Positions 12,426 through 23,829 of a stretch of DNA of 64,000 nucleotides are shown here, piece by piece; positions within the stretch are counted from its first letter, which is position 1, and each line of letters begins with the position of its first letter. Source of the DNA: Hypericum androsaemum (lineage: Eukaryota; Streptophyta; Magnoliopsida; Malpighiales; Hypericaceae); contig OZ023180.1 of NCBI GenBank assembly GCA_963995505.1, forward strand, positions 620,501-684,500, written 5' to 3'. Both the position numbers and the translations under genes were made by a program. The notes under the pieces were generated by a model. The model was not told the DNA's origin and did not search any database. It saw only the letters and a list, made by a program, of their open reading frames with translations.

Positions 12426-13085
12426 ACAGTTCTTGTTCCGACTTAACTTGATGTTTAACATAGGAATGCAATCGTTCCTAATCTTGTTTTTTGAAAAGTA
12501 AATTTTACGCCTACAAAAAATTTAAACCTTGTTCTTAATCTTGCTCAACTTTGATCTGAATTAGTTTGCCCTGAAATTTTATGGTATCGGAAAAAATGGA
12601 CATGGGTCAGGGTGTTAGAAGCTCAGGATTCTTATTGGGGATGGGCCTTGTTGGTCGAATTTGGGCCGACTAGTCCGACAGTCAACCCGGGCTGACATAT
12701 CATGCCATGTAGGTGGGCCGAGGTCAACGAAAAAACTACAAGCAATGGCTTGATGACAAGAGTCCAATGGGAACTGATGTATATTGTCATATAGGCTAAA
12801 AAAATATCCAATTTATCACCTTGTTCCTTGGATAATTCGTTTCTCTCTCCAGGTGGAGTTAATAATAATACTTATATTTATTAAAAAAAACTGGTTAAAA
12901 TGCATTTTTGTACCTTTTACTCATATCAATAGAAGAGAGTTCAGTAATTTAATGCCCAACGAATTTATTATCGATTCACCAGAGTATAAATGAAATCTTA
13001 AAGTTCAATAATATTGGTTTTGCTCTCGATTTTTATATACGTGATGAACTGGTCGCTAGACTAATTGCACAGTGACGACCTCTCA
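12426..13085. other. Intergenic, nothing recognised
   Basis: AT-rich with a slightly GC-richer patch at 12600-12760. No supported gene. Confidence 0.5.
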
Positions 13086-13094
13086 TTTTATTTT

Positions 13095-14748
13095 GGACAA
13101 ATTAGTGGAGGTCCTTGAATTTGACGAATTCACCAGTAGAATTTTTACTATTTTAAAATTTTTTTCTTCGTCCTGCAAATTTCGTAAAATAAATTTTCAT
13201 GTCCCTGCCTCCGGTATCGAAGAATAGCTCTAGCGATATTGAACCCGAACGGACAAAAATACTCCTCAGTTTAAAAAAAATATTTTTTTCAACCTCTAAA
13301 CACCAAAAACACATTCAAGAATATCTTAATTAACAATAATAATATCCAATTAACTAAACACTAACAACATCTAATTAAGTAAGAAAAAAACATGCAAGTA
13401 ATCGTGTATAACTAAACACTAAGACCACCAGCATTGGCGTCCCCGACCTGGGGACACCCTGCCACCTGGCAGAAGAAAAATAAAAATAAAAATAAAAAAG
13501 GGAATTTCCGGCCCCCTGACACGGTGCCCCGACCCGCTTGTGTTAATTTTTTTTTCTTTTCTATCTAGTTAGTTACACTTGGTATAATGTTATTCGTATA
13601 AATACATTTTTTGGATATTATTTGTGTGGTTAAAAAAATTAGAGTTATCTTTAAACAATATGAAAATATGTATTTTTCAAAAATCTCTATACATAGAGCC
13701 CAATATTGACGGCATCTCTTTATATCTCGAATTAGTTCTATCTAATTTTGTATTCCAATTTTTGTAATTAATTGTGTTACTTAATCATAATTTTTTTCAT
13801 GTTTATAATTATGGAATAATCATTTTCGTATATTAATTATAATTTTTATATAAATAAAAATGATAGTAGTAAGAGAAATTAATTATTTATTCTGTAACCT
13901 AGTTTGGGACAGGTTGTTGACGTGGGTAGAAAAATATTTAATTAGGTTGGATTGATGTGGATAAGAGAGAAATTCATTATTTATTATGTGACCTAGGTTA
14001 AGGCATGTTGCAAATGCCGGTGGTCTAACAACATCCAATAAAACCCAATCCGTCGATTCCCTCTCCTCCGGAACCCTAGACTCCCTCGACGAAATAGCAA
14101 CCTCAATCAAGGGAGTCACCGCCGTCCAAAAACCCAAAACACTCCTCTTAAAAACCATCGTCCTGGACCGATGGCGAGGAAGAAGACAGAAACCCAGATT
14201 TGTCACGACGTCGGCTTCGTCTTCCTCCGTCACGACGGCTTCGTCTGGATTAGGGACGACGGCTTATGCACCTGCTAATAAATGTTTATGCACCTGGTTC
14301 CTCTGGGTTCGGGACGACGGCTTCGTCTTTTTAGGCAAATTCGTCATCTGAGTACTTGAATTTTGGGGAAAAAATATGAATTAAAGTTGTCCCTGAGATC
14401 CTAATGTCGGACGAGAATGGGGAATTCATGCTAAGATCTCTAATGTGTTCTAGGGGGTTAATGTTGGTGTTTAGTTAATTGGGTGTTCTTGATTTTTAAT
14501 TGAGGTATTTTTGAGCGTGTTCTTGGTGTTTTAAAAGTTGAAGAAAAATAGTTTTTTAATTATCTTTTGACCGAGGAGCATTTTGGTCATTCCATGTGTA
14601 ATTTCGCCAAAGTTATTTTTCGGTATCGGAGTTAAAGATCTCAGAGTTTCATTTTACCAAATTTGGAGGACGAAAAGAGGGGTTCTGAAACAGAAAAGAC
14701 CCTATTGATAATTTCGTGAAACCACAAAGATCTGAGGGTAATTAGTCC
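13095..14748. mobile_element. Mutator-like MITE, 1.65 kb, with internal open frame
   Basis: The ends GGACAAATTAGTGGAGG and the inverse of GGACTAATTACCCTCAG are flanked by TTTTATTTT (13086-13094) and TTTCATTTT (14749-14757), 8/9. The arms extend about 200 bp. The interior contains an AT-rich block and a coding-like segment at 13992-14351. Confidence 0.75.
13992..14351 (+). pseudogene. Unidentified coding-like fragment inside a MITE
   Basis: An open plus-strand frame of about 119 codons begins just after a stop and runs to TGA. Its first half (TTSNKTQSVDSLSSGTLDSL, then DEIATSIKGVTAVQKPK) looks like genuine Ser/Lys-rich protein; the second half is simple Ser/Thr-rich repeat. I do not recognise the family. 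It lies wholly within a Mutator-like MITE, so capture of a host exon is the likely explanation; a chance frame cannot be excluded. Confidence 0.35.
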
Positions 14749-14786
14749 TTTCATTTTTTTGATAAGTAGATGAAGTTTATTAGTAA

Positions 14787-15610
14787 TAGGGATGGCAATT
14801 AGACCATTACCCTGAGGGTCTACCCTGATCCAGACCCGAAGGGTTCAAGACCCGTTGACTTTGACCGGGTCTAGACCCTGATCCTGCCCGGATCCTGATA
14901 TTTTAAAAGGACAAGAGCATGGGTATGGATCTATAGGATCCTGCCCTGATCCTACCCGAATTTTTTTAATTAATTTTAAAATAATATACATGTATATTTA
15001 TTATTAGACATAATACAAATTCTCAATTTTGCTGGTAGGTAAAATTTTTTTATTAAAACAAAAGTTCAAAACAGAGGAAGCTCAAAAAGAAAGACAAGAT
15101 AAAGGGGCCCGATATTTATATCAGTTACAACCTCACCCCCGACCAAAACGTTCCCTTAACCTCAAGAGGTAAAGAAGAGGGACCTATAAATTCTTGTAGG
15201 CAATCAAGAAAGTGAGTAGCGATTGATTGTGAATGATCAAGGCATCCGTCCAAAGGATTCACTCTTGTACATGAAAGAGCACAAAATACAAGAGAAGCTC
15301 ATTATCGTACCTCGCCTCATTGAAGATAATACTATTACGAAGCAGCCACTTACCCCAAGTAATAGCAGCAAAAATTACAAACCAAATTCTCAATTTTAAC
15401 TTACCCAACTTCAACTTTATTTATTTATTTTTTTGGTTTCTTTGTATTGATATTTTTAATGAATGAAAATGTCTCATTGCTATTTGAAAACTATCAAAAG
15501 ATAATTTAATTTTTAAAAATTAAATATATTAAAAAAAATACGGACCCGCGGGTCGTCCTGATCCTGCCCGATTTTTTAGGACCCAGATCCTGCCCGAATC
15601 CTTATTTTTA
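14787..15610. mobile_element. Probable truncated hAT-type MITE
   Basis: TAGGGATGGCAATTAGACC at 14787 is a typical hAT MITE end followed by 'gatcctgcccg' repeats. Similar repeats recur at 15560-15600, but the matching inverted end is absent, so the right boundary is uncertain and the copy is probably truncated or interrupted. Confidence 0.4.
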
Positions 15611-16357
15611 GTAAACGTGTGAAAATTCCTCGTACAAATACTTGTAGCTACGAATTTTACTAAAAATCTTGTCATAGTAAAATTCAATAAGAAAAAATTA
15701 CAAAACAGAAAAATGAGCATCTGTATAACACCGCCATATAAAACTACGCCACGTATCCCCAAAATACATCACTAAACCTCTAATTGTACGAGATGCAGCA
15801 GCTTATCAAAGTTCAAGCATTGACCCTTCGGGGACATTTGATAAAATTGAAATGATACAGAGATTAACATGACCTCTCATTTTATTTACTTGCAACCTAT
15901 AACTTTGTTTTATACATCCCTCTTGGTTACCTAACCAACAAGCCTCCGATCTTCATTTCATTGCACTAGAACCGAAGTTCAAGCTCGTACATTAAATTTT
16001 GGCTTGACGACTTTTGTTTAAAGAAGTGCGATGAAATTAAGAATATAGATTGTCTGTCTTGTTGGATTTATGAATTTGTGTCTTTAAGATTTTAGATTGA
16101 ACCGAAGATTCTAACATTAATTTAAACATTACATGTGAAAAAGTTAGAAGCTGAAAAACTAGCAATAATTCCCATCATATATAATACATTAACCTTGACA
16201 AGTAGCTTGTGTCAAACTACCGATCAGATGAACACAATTGTTTGGCCATAGAAGATGATTGCACATGTCCTTGTGCGTGCATTAATTATTATATGTCGTG
16301 TTAATTTTACGTGAAACAAGCTCAAACCAATTAAGGAAAAGTTGGCTAGATTGAGGA
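15611..16357. other. Intergenic, 3' side of MUTE
   Basis: No open frame or repeat that I can support. The stretch nearest 16357 is expected to hold the 3' UTR of MUTE. Confidence 0.5.
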
Positions 16358-17909
16358 TCACACGATTTGAGCCGGGAAGAAGCTTTGTTGAACTTCTAGT
16401 GCCAGTTCTTCCACGCTAAGGCGACAGTCCAGCCCTATCTGCAATTACAATAATCATTCAGATTAATTAGACATGATTTTCAAGTTCCATAATTAGACAT
16501 GATTTTCAAGTTCCACCTTGGTAATGGTCAAAGACCAGAATATACAAAGGTGAACATTGGATTTCTATGGGGAAAAACATGGCAAATGTTGAAGAGAAAT
16601 ATGAACAAAGGTGACACAAATGTCATCTACAAGCACTTAGATCAACCGAAAAGATAATTATTCTATCATAACCAAAAGATATCGAGTTCAAATAAGATTA
16701 CTCGACTCAATGAATGTGACAATTTGACATAGAGCACCAGTACTATTCTTACTAATCCTCGTCTCTTTTTCCATCCTGAAAGCTATATATGAGGAGATCA
16801 CTTTGTTTTCTGAAAGGATAAAAAGCGATCAATTGGAAGCTACAGAAAAAAAAAGGCATATCTTATGGATTGATCATCATAAAATAATCCATTAGTCATT
16901 ACGACAGAGATGTTATATGATGGGTAAGCTAATTCTAGGATTGTCTCGTCTTTCTGATCCTTTTTTTCGAGTTTTAGCTCCGCTTTCATAGTAACCACAA
17001 GTCCGGTATTGTACATTTAACATCATTTTTTGGAATTATCAGTTAATACTATATACCTTAATGACGAAGGAGTAAAGCACAGTGTCCTCCATACTGCTGA
17101 TGTTGAGATGAAGGACCTCAAACGAAAGCCTCTCCAATACACCGATGATCCTCGCAATCTGGCCCGGAGTCCGCCGCGATATGATCTTCAGCACCACGTT
17201 CGATCCCGACAGTTTCGCTTCCACGTCCGCGAGCGGCGAGTTGCAACAGGCAGACAGCTCCTTGAAGGTCTCGCACCCGAGAGGGCTCTCGGGTGTGAGA
17301 CTTATCAGCTGAAGTGGCGGGCGGGGGCTAGGGCAAGGGGTACCAGGGCTAGGGCTCAAGCTCCTCCTCCGCTTCTTTGACTCTAGAGCTTGCAATACTT
17401 GGTGCAACTCCTTTATGAACTCTATTACACCCCCAATTACCGATGCTTGGTCCCCCTACAATTAATCACGCATCGCAAAAAAAGTTGTTAATCAAGGTGT
17501 TTAGCCCAACCGATAGCTCACTTAAATAACAAATAATTATCCAAATTAGTAAATTGGTGTAGTATTTATGATGGTTGTTCTAACTTCATCAAAATTTTCG
17601 ATATTATTTATGAAAAATTTTGACACTTTTTTGATCATGGGTGACTTAAGTTTGGATTAGCCAACCCAAAAAATCTCTGATACCCGATAGTATTGACAAG
17701 AAAAAATGTTGTTAGAGAGATTCATTAAAATCCGGTATCCAATTATGCAAGTCGGACAGTCTAAAATTTGGAGATAAATAAGAAAGTTGGTAGGTTAACT
17801 AATATACAGATACCCTTTTGATGTAGAAGCAAGGGGTTAAGGATCGCAAGACTTTGAGGTGGTCGTTCATCTGCCTTCTCCTGTTGCGTTCAACTGCAAT
17901 ATGAGACAT
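16358..17909 (-). CDS. MUTE: Stomatal bHLH transcription factor MUTE (3 exons)
   Basis: The gene joins exons 17909-17814, 17455-17057 and 16438-16358, all with GT-AG junctions and an open frame of 191 residues; Arabidopsis MUTE has about 200. Exon 1 encodes [19 protein letters not shown], the basic region and helix 1. Exon 2 starts [17 protein letters not shown] (helix 2) and continues [15 protein letters not shown] and [20 protein letters not shown]. It ends [20 protein letters not shown], the ACT-like C-terminal dimerisation domain. Exon 3 ends [17 protein letters not shown]. In known plants MUTE acts in the nucleus with SCRM/ICE1 partners to end meristemoid divisions and commit cells to guard mother cell fate. 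Splitting of the bHLH by intron 1 and the conserved ACT-like tail separate it from unrelated bHLHs; SPCH and FAMA are the close alternatives but are longer. No disabling change is visible, so it is probably functional. Confidence 0.93.
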
Positions 17910-17981
17910 GGTCGGGAAATTGAGTGTCCAAGTTGGGTTTTACTTCTTATGTCAACTAAAGAAGAAGAAGCCCTCTTCTTG

Positions 17982-17997
17982 TATATTTATATATATA
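17982..17997 (-). promoter_or_regulatory. TATA-box region of MUTE
   Basis: On the minus strand, TATATATAAATATA lies about 75 bp upstream of the MUTE start codon at 17909, a normal plant core-promoter distance given a short 5' UTR. The transcription start itself cannot be seen. Confidence 0.5.
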
Positions 17998-20728
17998 GTT
18001 ATTTAGGGAGAGAGACGACGGGAAATGTAGGGAAGACCCTTATATATAAGGGTGGGTGACGTACCTTGGGGAAAATATTAAATGCAATCAGTCGCAATCT
18101 CGTGAGGTTCTTGGTTAGTAGGAAATAGCTCAAGTAAAGTTGACATTCACTGCCTAGACTATGTCTATGGTAGATATATATTACGGCGTCACGCTTATTA
18201 TCTTGGGTCAATTACAAGTCCTCTCTCGCGTGAGTTAAGAACAAACGGATGGTGTACAAGCGTGGTTCCTTTACAGTTTATACCATCTGTTATCCGACCT
18301 ACTGGATAGACTAATATAGATTTGAGTCAAATAAGATATTTGAAATGTGACAAAATTCTCTCAACAAGTACTTAACATTGTTGTGTCTAATGACTGGAAC
18401 ATGAAACCTGATTAAATTAAAACAACTTCCGTACCAATTGATTAACTGATCGTTGGTGCGTGGTTCGTTTACTTCCTCCTCTGTACCAAACCCTATGTAT
18501 GGTATTGTAAAGTTATATATCTATCCCCCTCTCGTGTTCATTATATACGTCACACGGTCATGCATGCAAATGTTTATTGGGGTTGCAAGTGCGTTCCTTC
18601 AATTTTTTTTTTGGGTTAGATTATTTTATATACAGATTGTTACTTAGTCCATTAATTAAGTTTGAGCCTAGTATGTATTTTGAAATGTGGTAAAATTCTC
18701 TTGACAAGTATTAAATACTCATGCATTCTTAATGGTTCAAACCCAAGATCTCTTGATTAAACTAAAACAATTCATTCACCGATTGATATATGTATGTGTT
18801 GGTGTGTTCTTCTTCAATTTACAGTATTTATTTTTCAAAACTACTTAGTAGTCCAATTTTTATTTGACCTACTAATTTATATTTAAATTGGATCGAATTA
18901 TAGAAGATGATTAAATTCCCTTGATCAAATTTCAACATAACTACATTCTGGTAGTTCTAACTAACAACTTCTCTGTTCATCACCACATTGGTGGTTGCTT
19001 TCCAATATTTATGTAAACTTGCAAAAAGAACAAACTAAATAAAGCAGTCTCGTCACCGACGTTAATTAAGTAATAATTTGGACAGTAACCCTGACGATTT
19101 CCCATATATAACAAAATCGTTCACATATAAGTGGAATACGTAGCTGACGAGAATATGTATAAAGTGACTATATACAACTGTATGTGTGTAACCTCATGAG
19201 TACATTATTGTTACCATTGAGCAGTCATGACGAATTAAATACTGTTTGGGCACTCTGACACCCTTCCCTATCTAGCAAGTATTGCGGCTCCATTCACAGT
19301 GGCAACCACACACGTATATATTTCTTATATGTTATCTCTAATCATAAAATATTGGGATAATTACTACCAGGCTCTTGGTGTTTCACATATTCGCCTCACT
19401 CTCTTGGTGTTCAAAAATCGATTAAAAATGCTCCCTAGTTTGACAAAATTATACTATCAGGCCCCTGGCTGACGTCAGCGACTATTTTTTCATTTTTTTG
19501 TCATAGAAATGACAAAAATACTCCTAAAAAAAATTCTCTCGTCCCTTCCATCTTCCCCGACCTCCATCTTCCACATTGACTCGACACCCACCTTCAACTA
19601 TCATCTCCACCAAAATTCAAGGTACCAAGTTCATAGAAACCAACAGAATCAATATAAAATCAAGGCACCCAGTTCATAAAAACAACTGAATTAATATAAA
19701 CTCAAGGTACCCAGTTCATAGCAACGGCAAAAATAAAAAAATTCTAATTTATTTTATGCAGCAAATCTGGGGATACAATCAATCCCCAACTTATCAAAAA
19801 CAAGTAAACAAAGAATACCTAATTTGTAAAACCAGCAAAAGGGCAATCAATCAATACATGTGACCCGAACCCAGTAAAGTCAAAGGGGGAAAATAGGTAA
19901 AAGACACATCCAGATCTCCAAGGGAAACCAGATTCTAACCAATTAATTAGGATGAACGAGAATGACACCATCTCGGGTGGGGCCCGTGGCCTCTCGAAGT
20001 ACTCTCTGATGCCGAACCCCTCTTTTCCTGTTGTCGCATCGCCGTCGTCGTCATCTTCCCATCGCTCGGCCTCGATCTTGGAGTAGAACGTGGACTTATC
20101 GATGACCTTGAGGCCGAAGGTGGCGACGGCGGTGTCCGGGTCGGTAGAGGCATTGTGGACGAGGCAGACCATACATCGGTGGTGTCTGGATTCGCTGCGA
20201 GCTCCGCTCAGATTCTCTCTCCCCGATTCGCGGCAAACTGCGCCCCTCCATTATGGACAACGACAAGAGGCGGTGACTCGAGCACTGGGGGCCTAAGGTA
20301 CCTCTCCATCTCCAAGTCCAGCTGAACACGACGGGACTGAAGTCCAGCTCCATCTCAAAGTCCTCGTAACTCTCTGGCAGAATCGAGAACGGACGGTTTA
20401 AGGTTTGGGAGGAAAATTTGGGGATTTTGGTGGGGCTTCATTTAAAATGGAGGTGAACCGAGGTTAAATATGGTGTCTTGTTTTTCACTTTTGTCAGATG
20501 CAATATATATGATGTTCTTGATGTTTTATTTTTATGATTTGAAAAATGGAGGTGAACCAAGGTTGAAGATGGTTCCTGTTTTTGTGCGTTCTTCCCTGTT
20601 GATGATTTCGTTCGGATGGTGGGTTCGATTAAGGTTTGATGGTGTTGTAGAGTTTGAGATTCTAGGTTTGAGGAGAGAAGATGTTGAAGATGGAGATGGC
20701 GAGGAGAAGATGCTGGTGATTAATTTTT

Positions 20729-21508
20729 GGGATAATTACTTTCGGCCCCCTGGAGTTTGCCTAAATCATTGTTTTAACCCCTCCTGTTTGGAAACCCACC
20801 CTTTGGCCCCCTTAGTTTGCCATTATTGAACTCTAAGGTCCCTTGCTGATGTCATCATTCATTTTTTATCTATTTTTAAATCAAGAAATGAATATTATAC
20901 CCTTCAATAAATGACTTATTATACCTATCATTCGCTGATGTTATCATTTTTTTTATTGAAGGGTATAATAGTTATTTCTTGATTTATGTTAGAATCTCCA
21001 TATCCAACCCAAAACCTTAAGGCAATGGGTTGGTAAATTTTTCACACTTATAAACTTTTCCACCACTCGTGTTTTACACGATGTTGGATTCTCAACACGC
21101 CCTTTCAAACAAGACCTACCTCAGGTCGAAGATTGCACTGGATTTGACTTCACCAAAGTGCGGCACATGCTTTGACTTCACCAACGTGCGAGAAATGTGG
21201 GTCGTGCAAGTTCAACAATGGGAATTCGATCAACCTGCTCTGATACCATGTTAGAATCTCCATATCCAACCCAAAACCTTAAGGCAATGAGTTGGTGAAT
21301 TTTTTACACTTATAAACTTGTCCACCACTCGTGTTTTAACCGATGTGAGATTCTCAACAATTTAAAAATAAAAAAATGAATGATGACATCAGCGAGGGGC
21401 CTTAGAGTTCAATAATTGTAAACTAGGGGGCCAAAGTGTGGGTTTCAAAATAGGAGGGGTTAAAATAGTAATTTAGGCAAATCCCAGGGGGCCGAGAGTA
21501 ATTATCCC
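20729..21508. mobile_element. Mutator-like MITE nested in the larger MITE
   Basis: The ends GGGATAATTACTTTCGGCC and the inverse of GGGATAATTACTCTCGGCC are flanked by identical TTAATTTTT at 20720-20728 and 21509-21517. The arms are about 170 bp. Its short interior has been entered by a TRIM element. Confidence 0.9.
20987..21359 (-). mobile_element. TRIM (miniature LTR element) nested in a MITE
   Basis: Two direct repeats of 111 bp, 20987-21097 and 21249-21359, run TGTTAGAATCTC to TTCTCAACA. They are flanked by a perfect 5-bp duplication ATTTA (20982-20986, 21360-21364). Immediately inside the right repeat, 21237-21248 is the inverse of TGGTATCAGAGC, the primer-binding site for initiator methionine tRNA, so the element points to the minus strand. 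The internal region is about 150 bp and encodes nothing. The two repeats differ at several sites, so it is not brand new. Confidence 0.92.
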
Positions 21509-22395
21509 TTAATTTTTTTTGTTTTTTCCAAGGGTATAACAGTCATTTCTATGACAAAAAAGGAAAAAATGGCCGCTGACGTCAGGCAGGGGCCTGATAG
21601 TATAATTTTGCCAAACTGGGGGTATTTTTAATCGATTTTCGAACACCAAGGGAGTGAGGCGAATATGCCAAATACCAGAGGCCTGGTAATAATTATCCCT
21701 AAAATATTTTGTTGAGGCTGCGTGCAACTTACTTGCATTGTGCACAGTCTGCCAATTTTTTCAAGGTTAAAAACTAGCAGTTTACTTATTAATGATGTCA
21801 TACAGAATCAGTTCTTCAAGTTCGTGAGGGATATAGTAAAAGGCATTTGCCCTAGCAATACAAGGTGTTAATGACTTGACAGAGGTTTAGAGTTATTTCA
21901 TGACAGGTGTAATCATGGTGTAAAAATTTGTATCTTAAAAAAAAAGTTCGTGAGGGAGATTAGCAATAACATCATCAACAATATTGCCTAATCTATTGAA
22001 TTTTGTGAATCAATCTGCTACTTGATTGGCCGATCTAGGTATATAATTCGCACAAGTTGATATATGCATGAGTAGTTTAACTTTAGGTTATGAGACAATA
22101 TCAACCACGAGACAAGTTGATTTCTATATATAAGTAGACACAGTTCTCAACATCGAAGCTTAAGATAAAGACCCTGAAAAGAAGATCACCAATAAGCTGG
22201 TGATGCTAATGGCAGCCTCTGACGTGTTTCCCCTCACTGATCCATTCTGAAGGTAAAAAAGAAGAAGAGAACCTATGGTTGCCTGAGAATTATTTGAAGG
22301 CAGAAGAAGCCTCGGACAATTCTTGGAGCAGACTAATGTTCCACCCCCTCTATGCATTTGTATAAACTGTTTTTCCTATGCATTTAATCTGTTCA

Positions 22396-23345
22396 TCACC
22401 TTCCTGAATAAGCGGCATCCGATATAGGCGCCTGGAAAACAGTTTCCAACTCATAGTTAAGCGAGAAACAAGCTGAAACGACAGGGGGCTGCAATTGCAG
22501 CATTATCCCCACAAAAGATCCAAAAATTAGATGCAAGGATAAATTATGAAGCACCTCGAAGAGATTTCTCAAATTCTTGAAGTTGGTAAATAAATCCAGG
22601 ATTAGGAGATGCCTGAGGCCGTCTTGCCTTGACATATTCGAAAGCTTGTGATAGGGTCATTCCACGCTTTTTCATCAGATAAGCAAGAACAATGGTTACG
22701 CTGAAAGGAAAGCAGAAACATTCGAATCATCATCTAATCTTATGGACAATGGACTAACACATCAAGAAAAAACATAAGAGTTACCTTCTGGAAATGCCAG
22801 CAAAGCAATGGACCAAAGCGCCACCACCCTGTCTCTTAGCTTCATCTATAAAGTCGAAACACTCGTCAAAATACTGCCTCAAATTGGTGTCTTCTCGATC
22901 CGCAACTACCTCAAAGAACACCATTAACAAGAGGGAGCACCATCAGTGTGGATACAATTACATCATAATGCAAAGAAAAAGCTCGAGCCCATCACAAGCT
23001 CCAAGCATACAAGAACATAAAGGACTCAAGTCTTTTGGATACGACCTAGCGACTGTCAAGATATGTGTAACATTGTTGCGCTTCAGCGCATCCTTGTTGT
23101 TAGTAGCACCAACAAAACCCAAGAAAAAACCCTGACAAGTCAACATACGGATCACATTGTATTATATCTCCCACAAGAACATAGACAATACGCGAATGAG
23201 GCTGAAAAGTGCTCGACTTTACCTCTTCGATTAGACGTGGAACATTATCCCATTTAACGCTCCTACTCGCTGTAATCGCGTGAAGAAGTTTCCTCATCTC
23301 ATCATCATACTGAGCCATCTCTTCGTTTAAATCAATACCTGACAT
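22396..23345 (-). pseudogene. DSPTP1: Dual-specificity phosphatase gene, copy A (damaged)
   Basis: Minus-strand exons can be traced. Exon 1 (about 23345-23223) encodes MAQYDDEMRKLLHAITASRS and DNVPRLIEE. Exon 2 (23131 to about 23028) encodes NNKDALKRNNVTHILTVA. Exon 3 (22905-22785) carries the catalytic loop VHCFAGISR. Exon 4 (22700-22555) encodes SVTIVLAYLMKKRGMTLSQA to LQEFEKSLR, and exon 5 (22472-22396) encodes a short tail with NYELETVFQAP. This matches plant DsPTP1, which dephosphorylates MAP kinases on Tyr and Thr. Relative to copy B, exon 2 has lost four codons (LPPA) and its end together with the splice donor, and exon 5 has lost 9 and 8 bp, giving an early stop. The catalytic Cys and Arg remain. 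A normal transcript is therefore unlikely, though alternative splicing cannot be ruled out. Confidence 0.8.
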
Positions 23346-23350
23346 TGGAA

Positions 23351-23829
23351 CCTGACCAATTATATCATCTGTCAAAATCATATTCTGTGTTTCATGTTCT
23401 TCCTCTTACTGCTGAATTTCAAGATGAAGAAATGGGGGGAAGGACCGATGGGCTTAAACGTAAGGAGAAAGAAGTTGATGGGTATTTTCAGCCCAATGAT
23501 AATGACTCGCCCAAGTTACAATCCAACACCAAGGAGTCCAAGAAGAAAGCACGTGCGGGTCCCACTCCTCGGGTTGGACAGCTGGAGATTTGCATAGGGG
23601 ACGTGCGGGTCCCACTCAATGCCAACATATCTTTTTCTCCAGCTAAATGACGAAATTAGTTTGGACAGGTGGTGAGAATATTCTCCACCAATATCCCTTC
23701 TTATCCCTTTTCTCTGTAGTGTAGTACATGTGTAGTTGGATTTAAGGGGATATAAATCCTTACTCAAAACCAATTTGGATTGTACAGAGAAATGAGAGAG
23801 AAATGATTCAATGAAACGATTTGGCTTCT
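23351..23829. other. Spacer between the phosphatase copy and the NSN1 pseudogene
   Basis: A plus-strand open frame (23345-23650) is Lys-rich and has no recognised domain. The string GACGTGCGGGTCCCACTC is nearly repeated at about 23550 and 23598. I do not call a gene. Confidence 0.4.

Larger units (their letters stand above)
19354..21699. mobile_element. Mutator-like MITE, outer element of a three-level nest
   Basis: The ends GGGATAATTACTACCAGG and the inverse of GGGATAATTATTACCAGG are flanked by identical TAAAATATT at 19345-19353 and 21700-21708. The arms (about 170 bp) share the family blocks (TGACGTCAG, 'tcatagaaatgacaaaaatac'). The interior has a GC-richer coding-like block at about 19930-20350 with minus-strand open frames, one containing ATFGLKVIDKSTFYSKIEAE, perhaps captured exon sequence of unknown origin. 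A second MITE is inserted at 20729-21508. Confidence 0.9.
18263..23350. repeat. Segmental duplication, copy A (with later insertions)
   Basis: Sequence from 'gtggttcctttac' at about 18263 through the phosphatase gene is collinear with 33868-37080. Examples are the near-identical 'tcattatatacgtcacacggtcatgcatgcaaa' regions at about 18539 and 34123, and 'gacagtaaccctgacgatttcccatatata' at 19080 and 34709. Copy A is longer mainly because of the 2.35-kb transposon nest at 19354-21699. Confidence 0.85.

Noticed and set aside
23345..23650. Lys-rich plus-strand open frame between phosphatase and NSN1
   Set aside because: It overlaps the phosphatase 5' exon in antisense and shows no domain.
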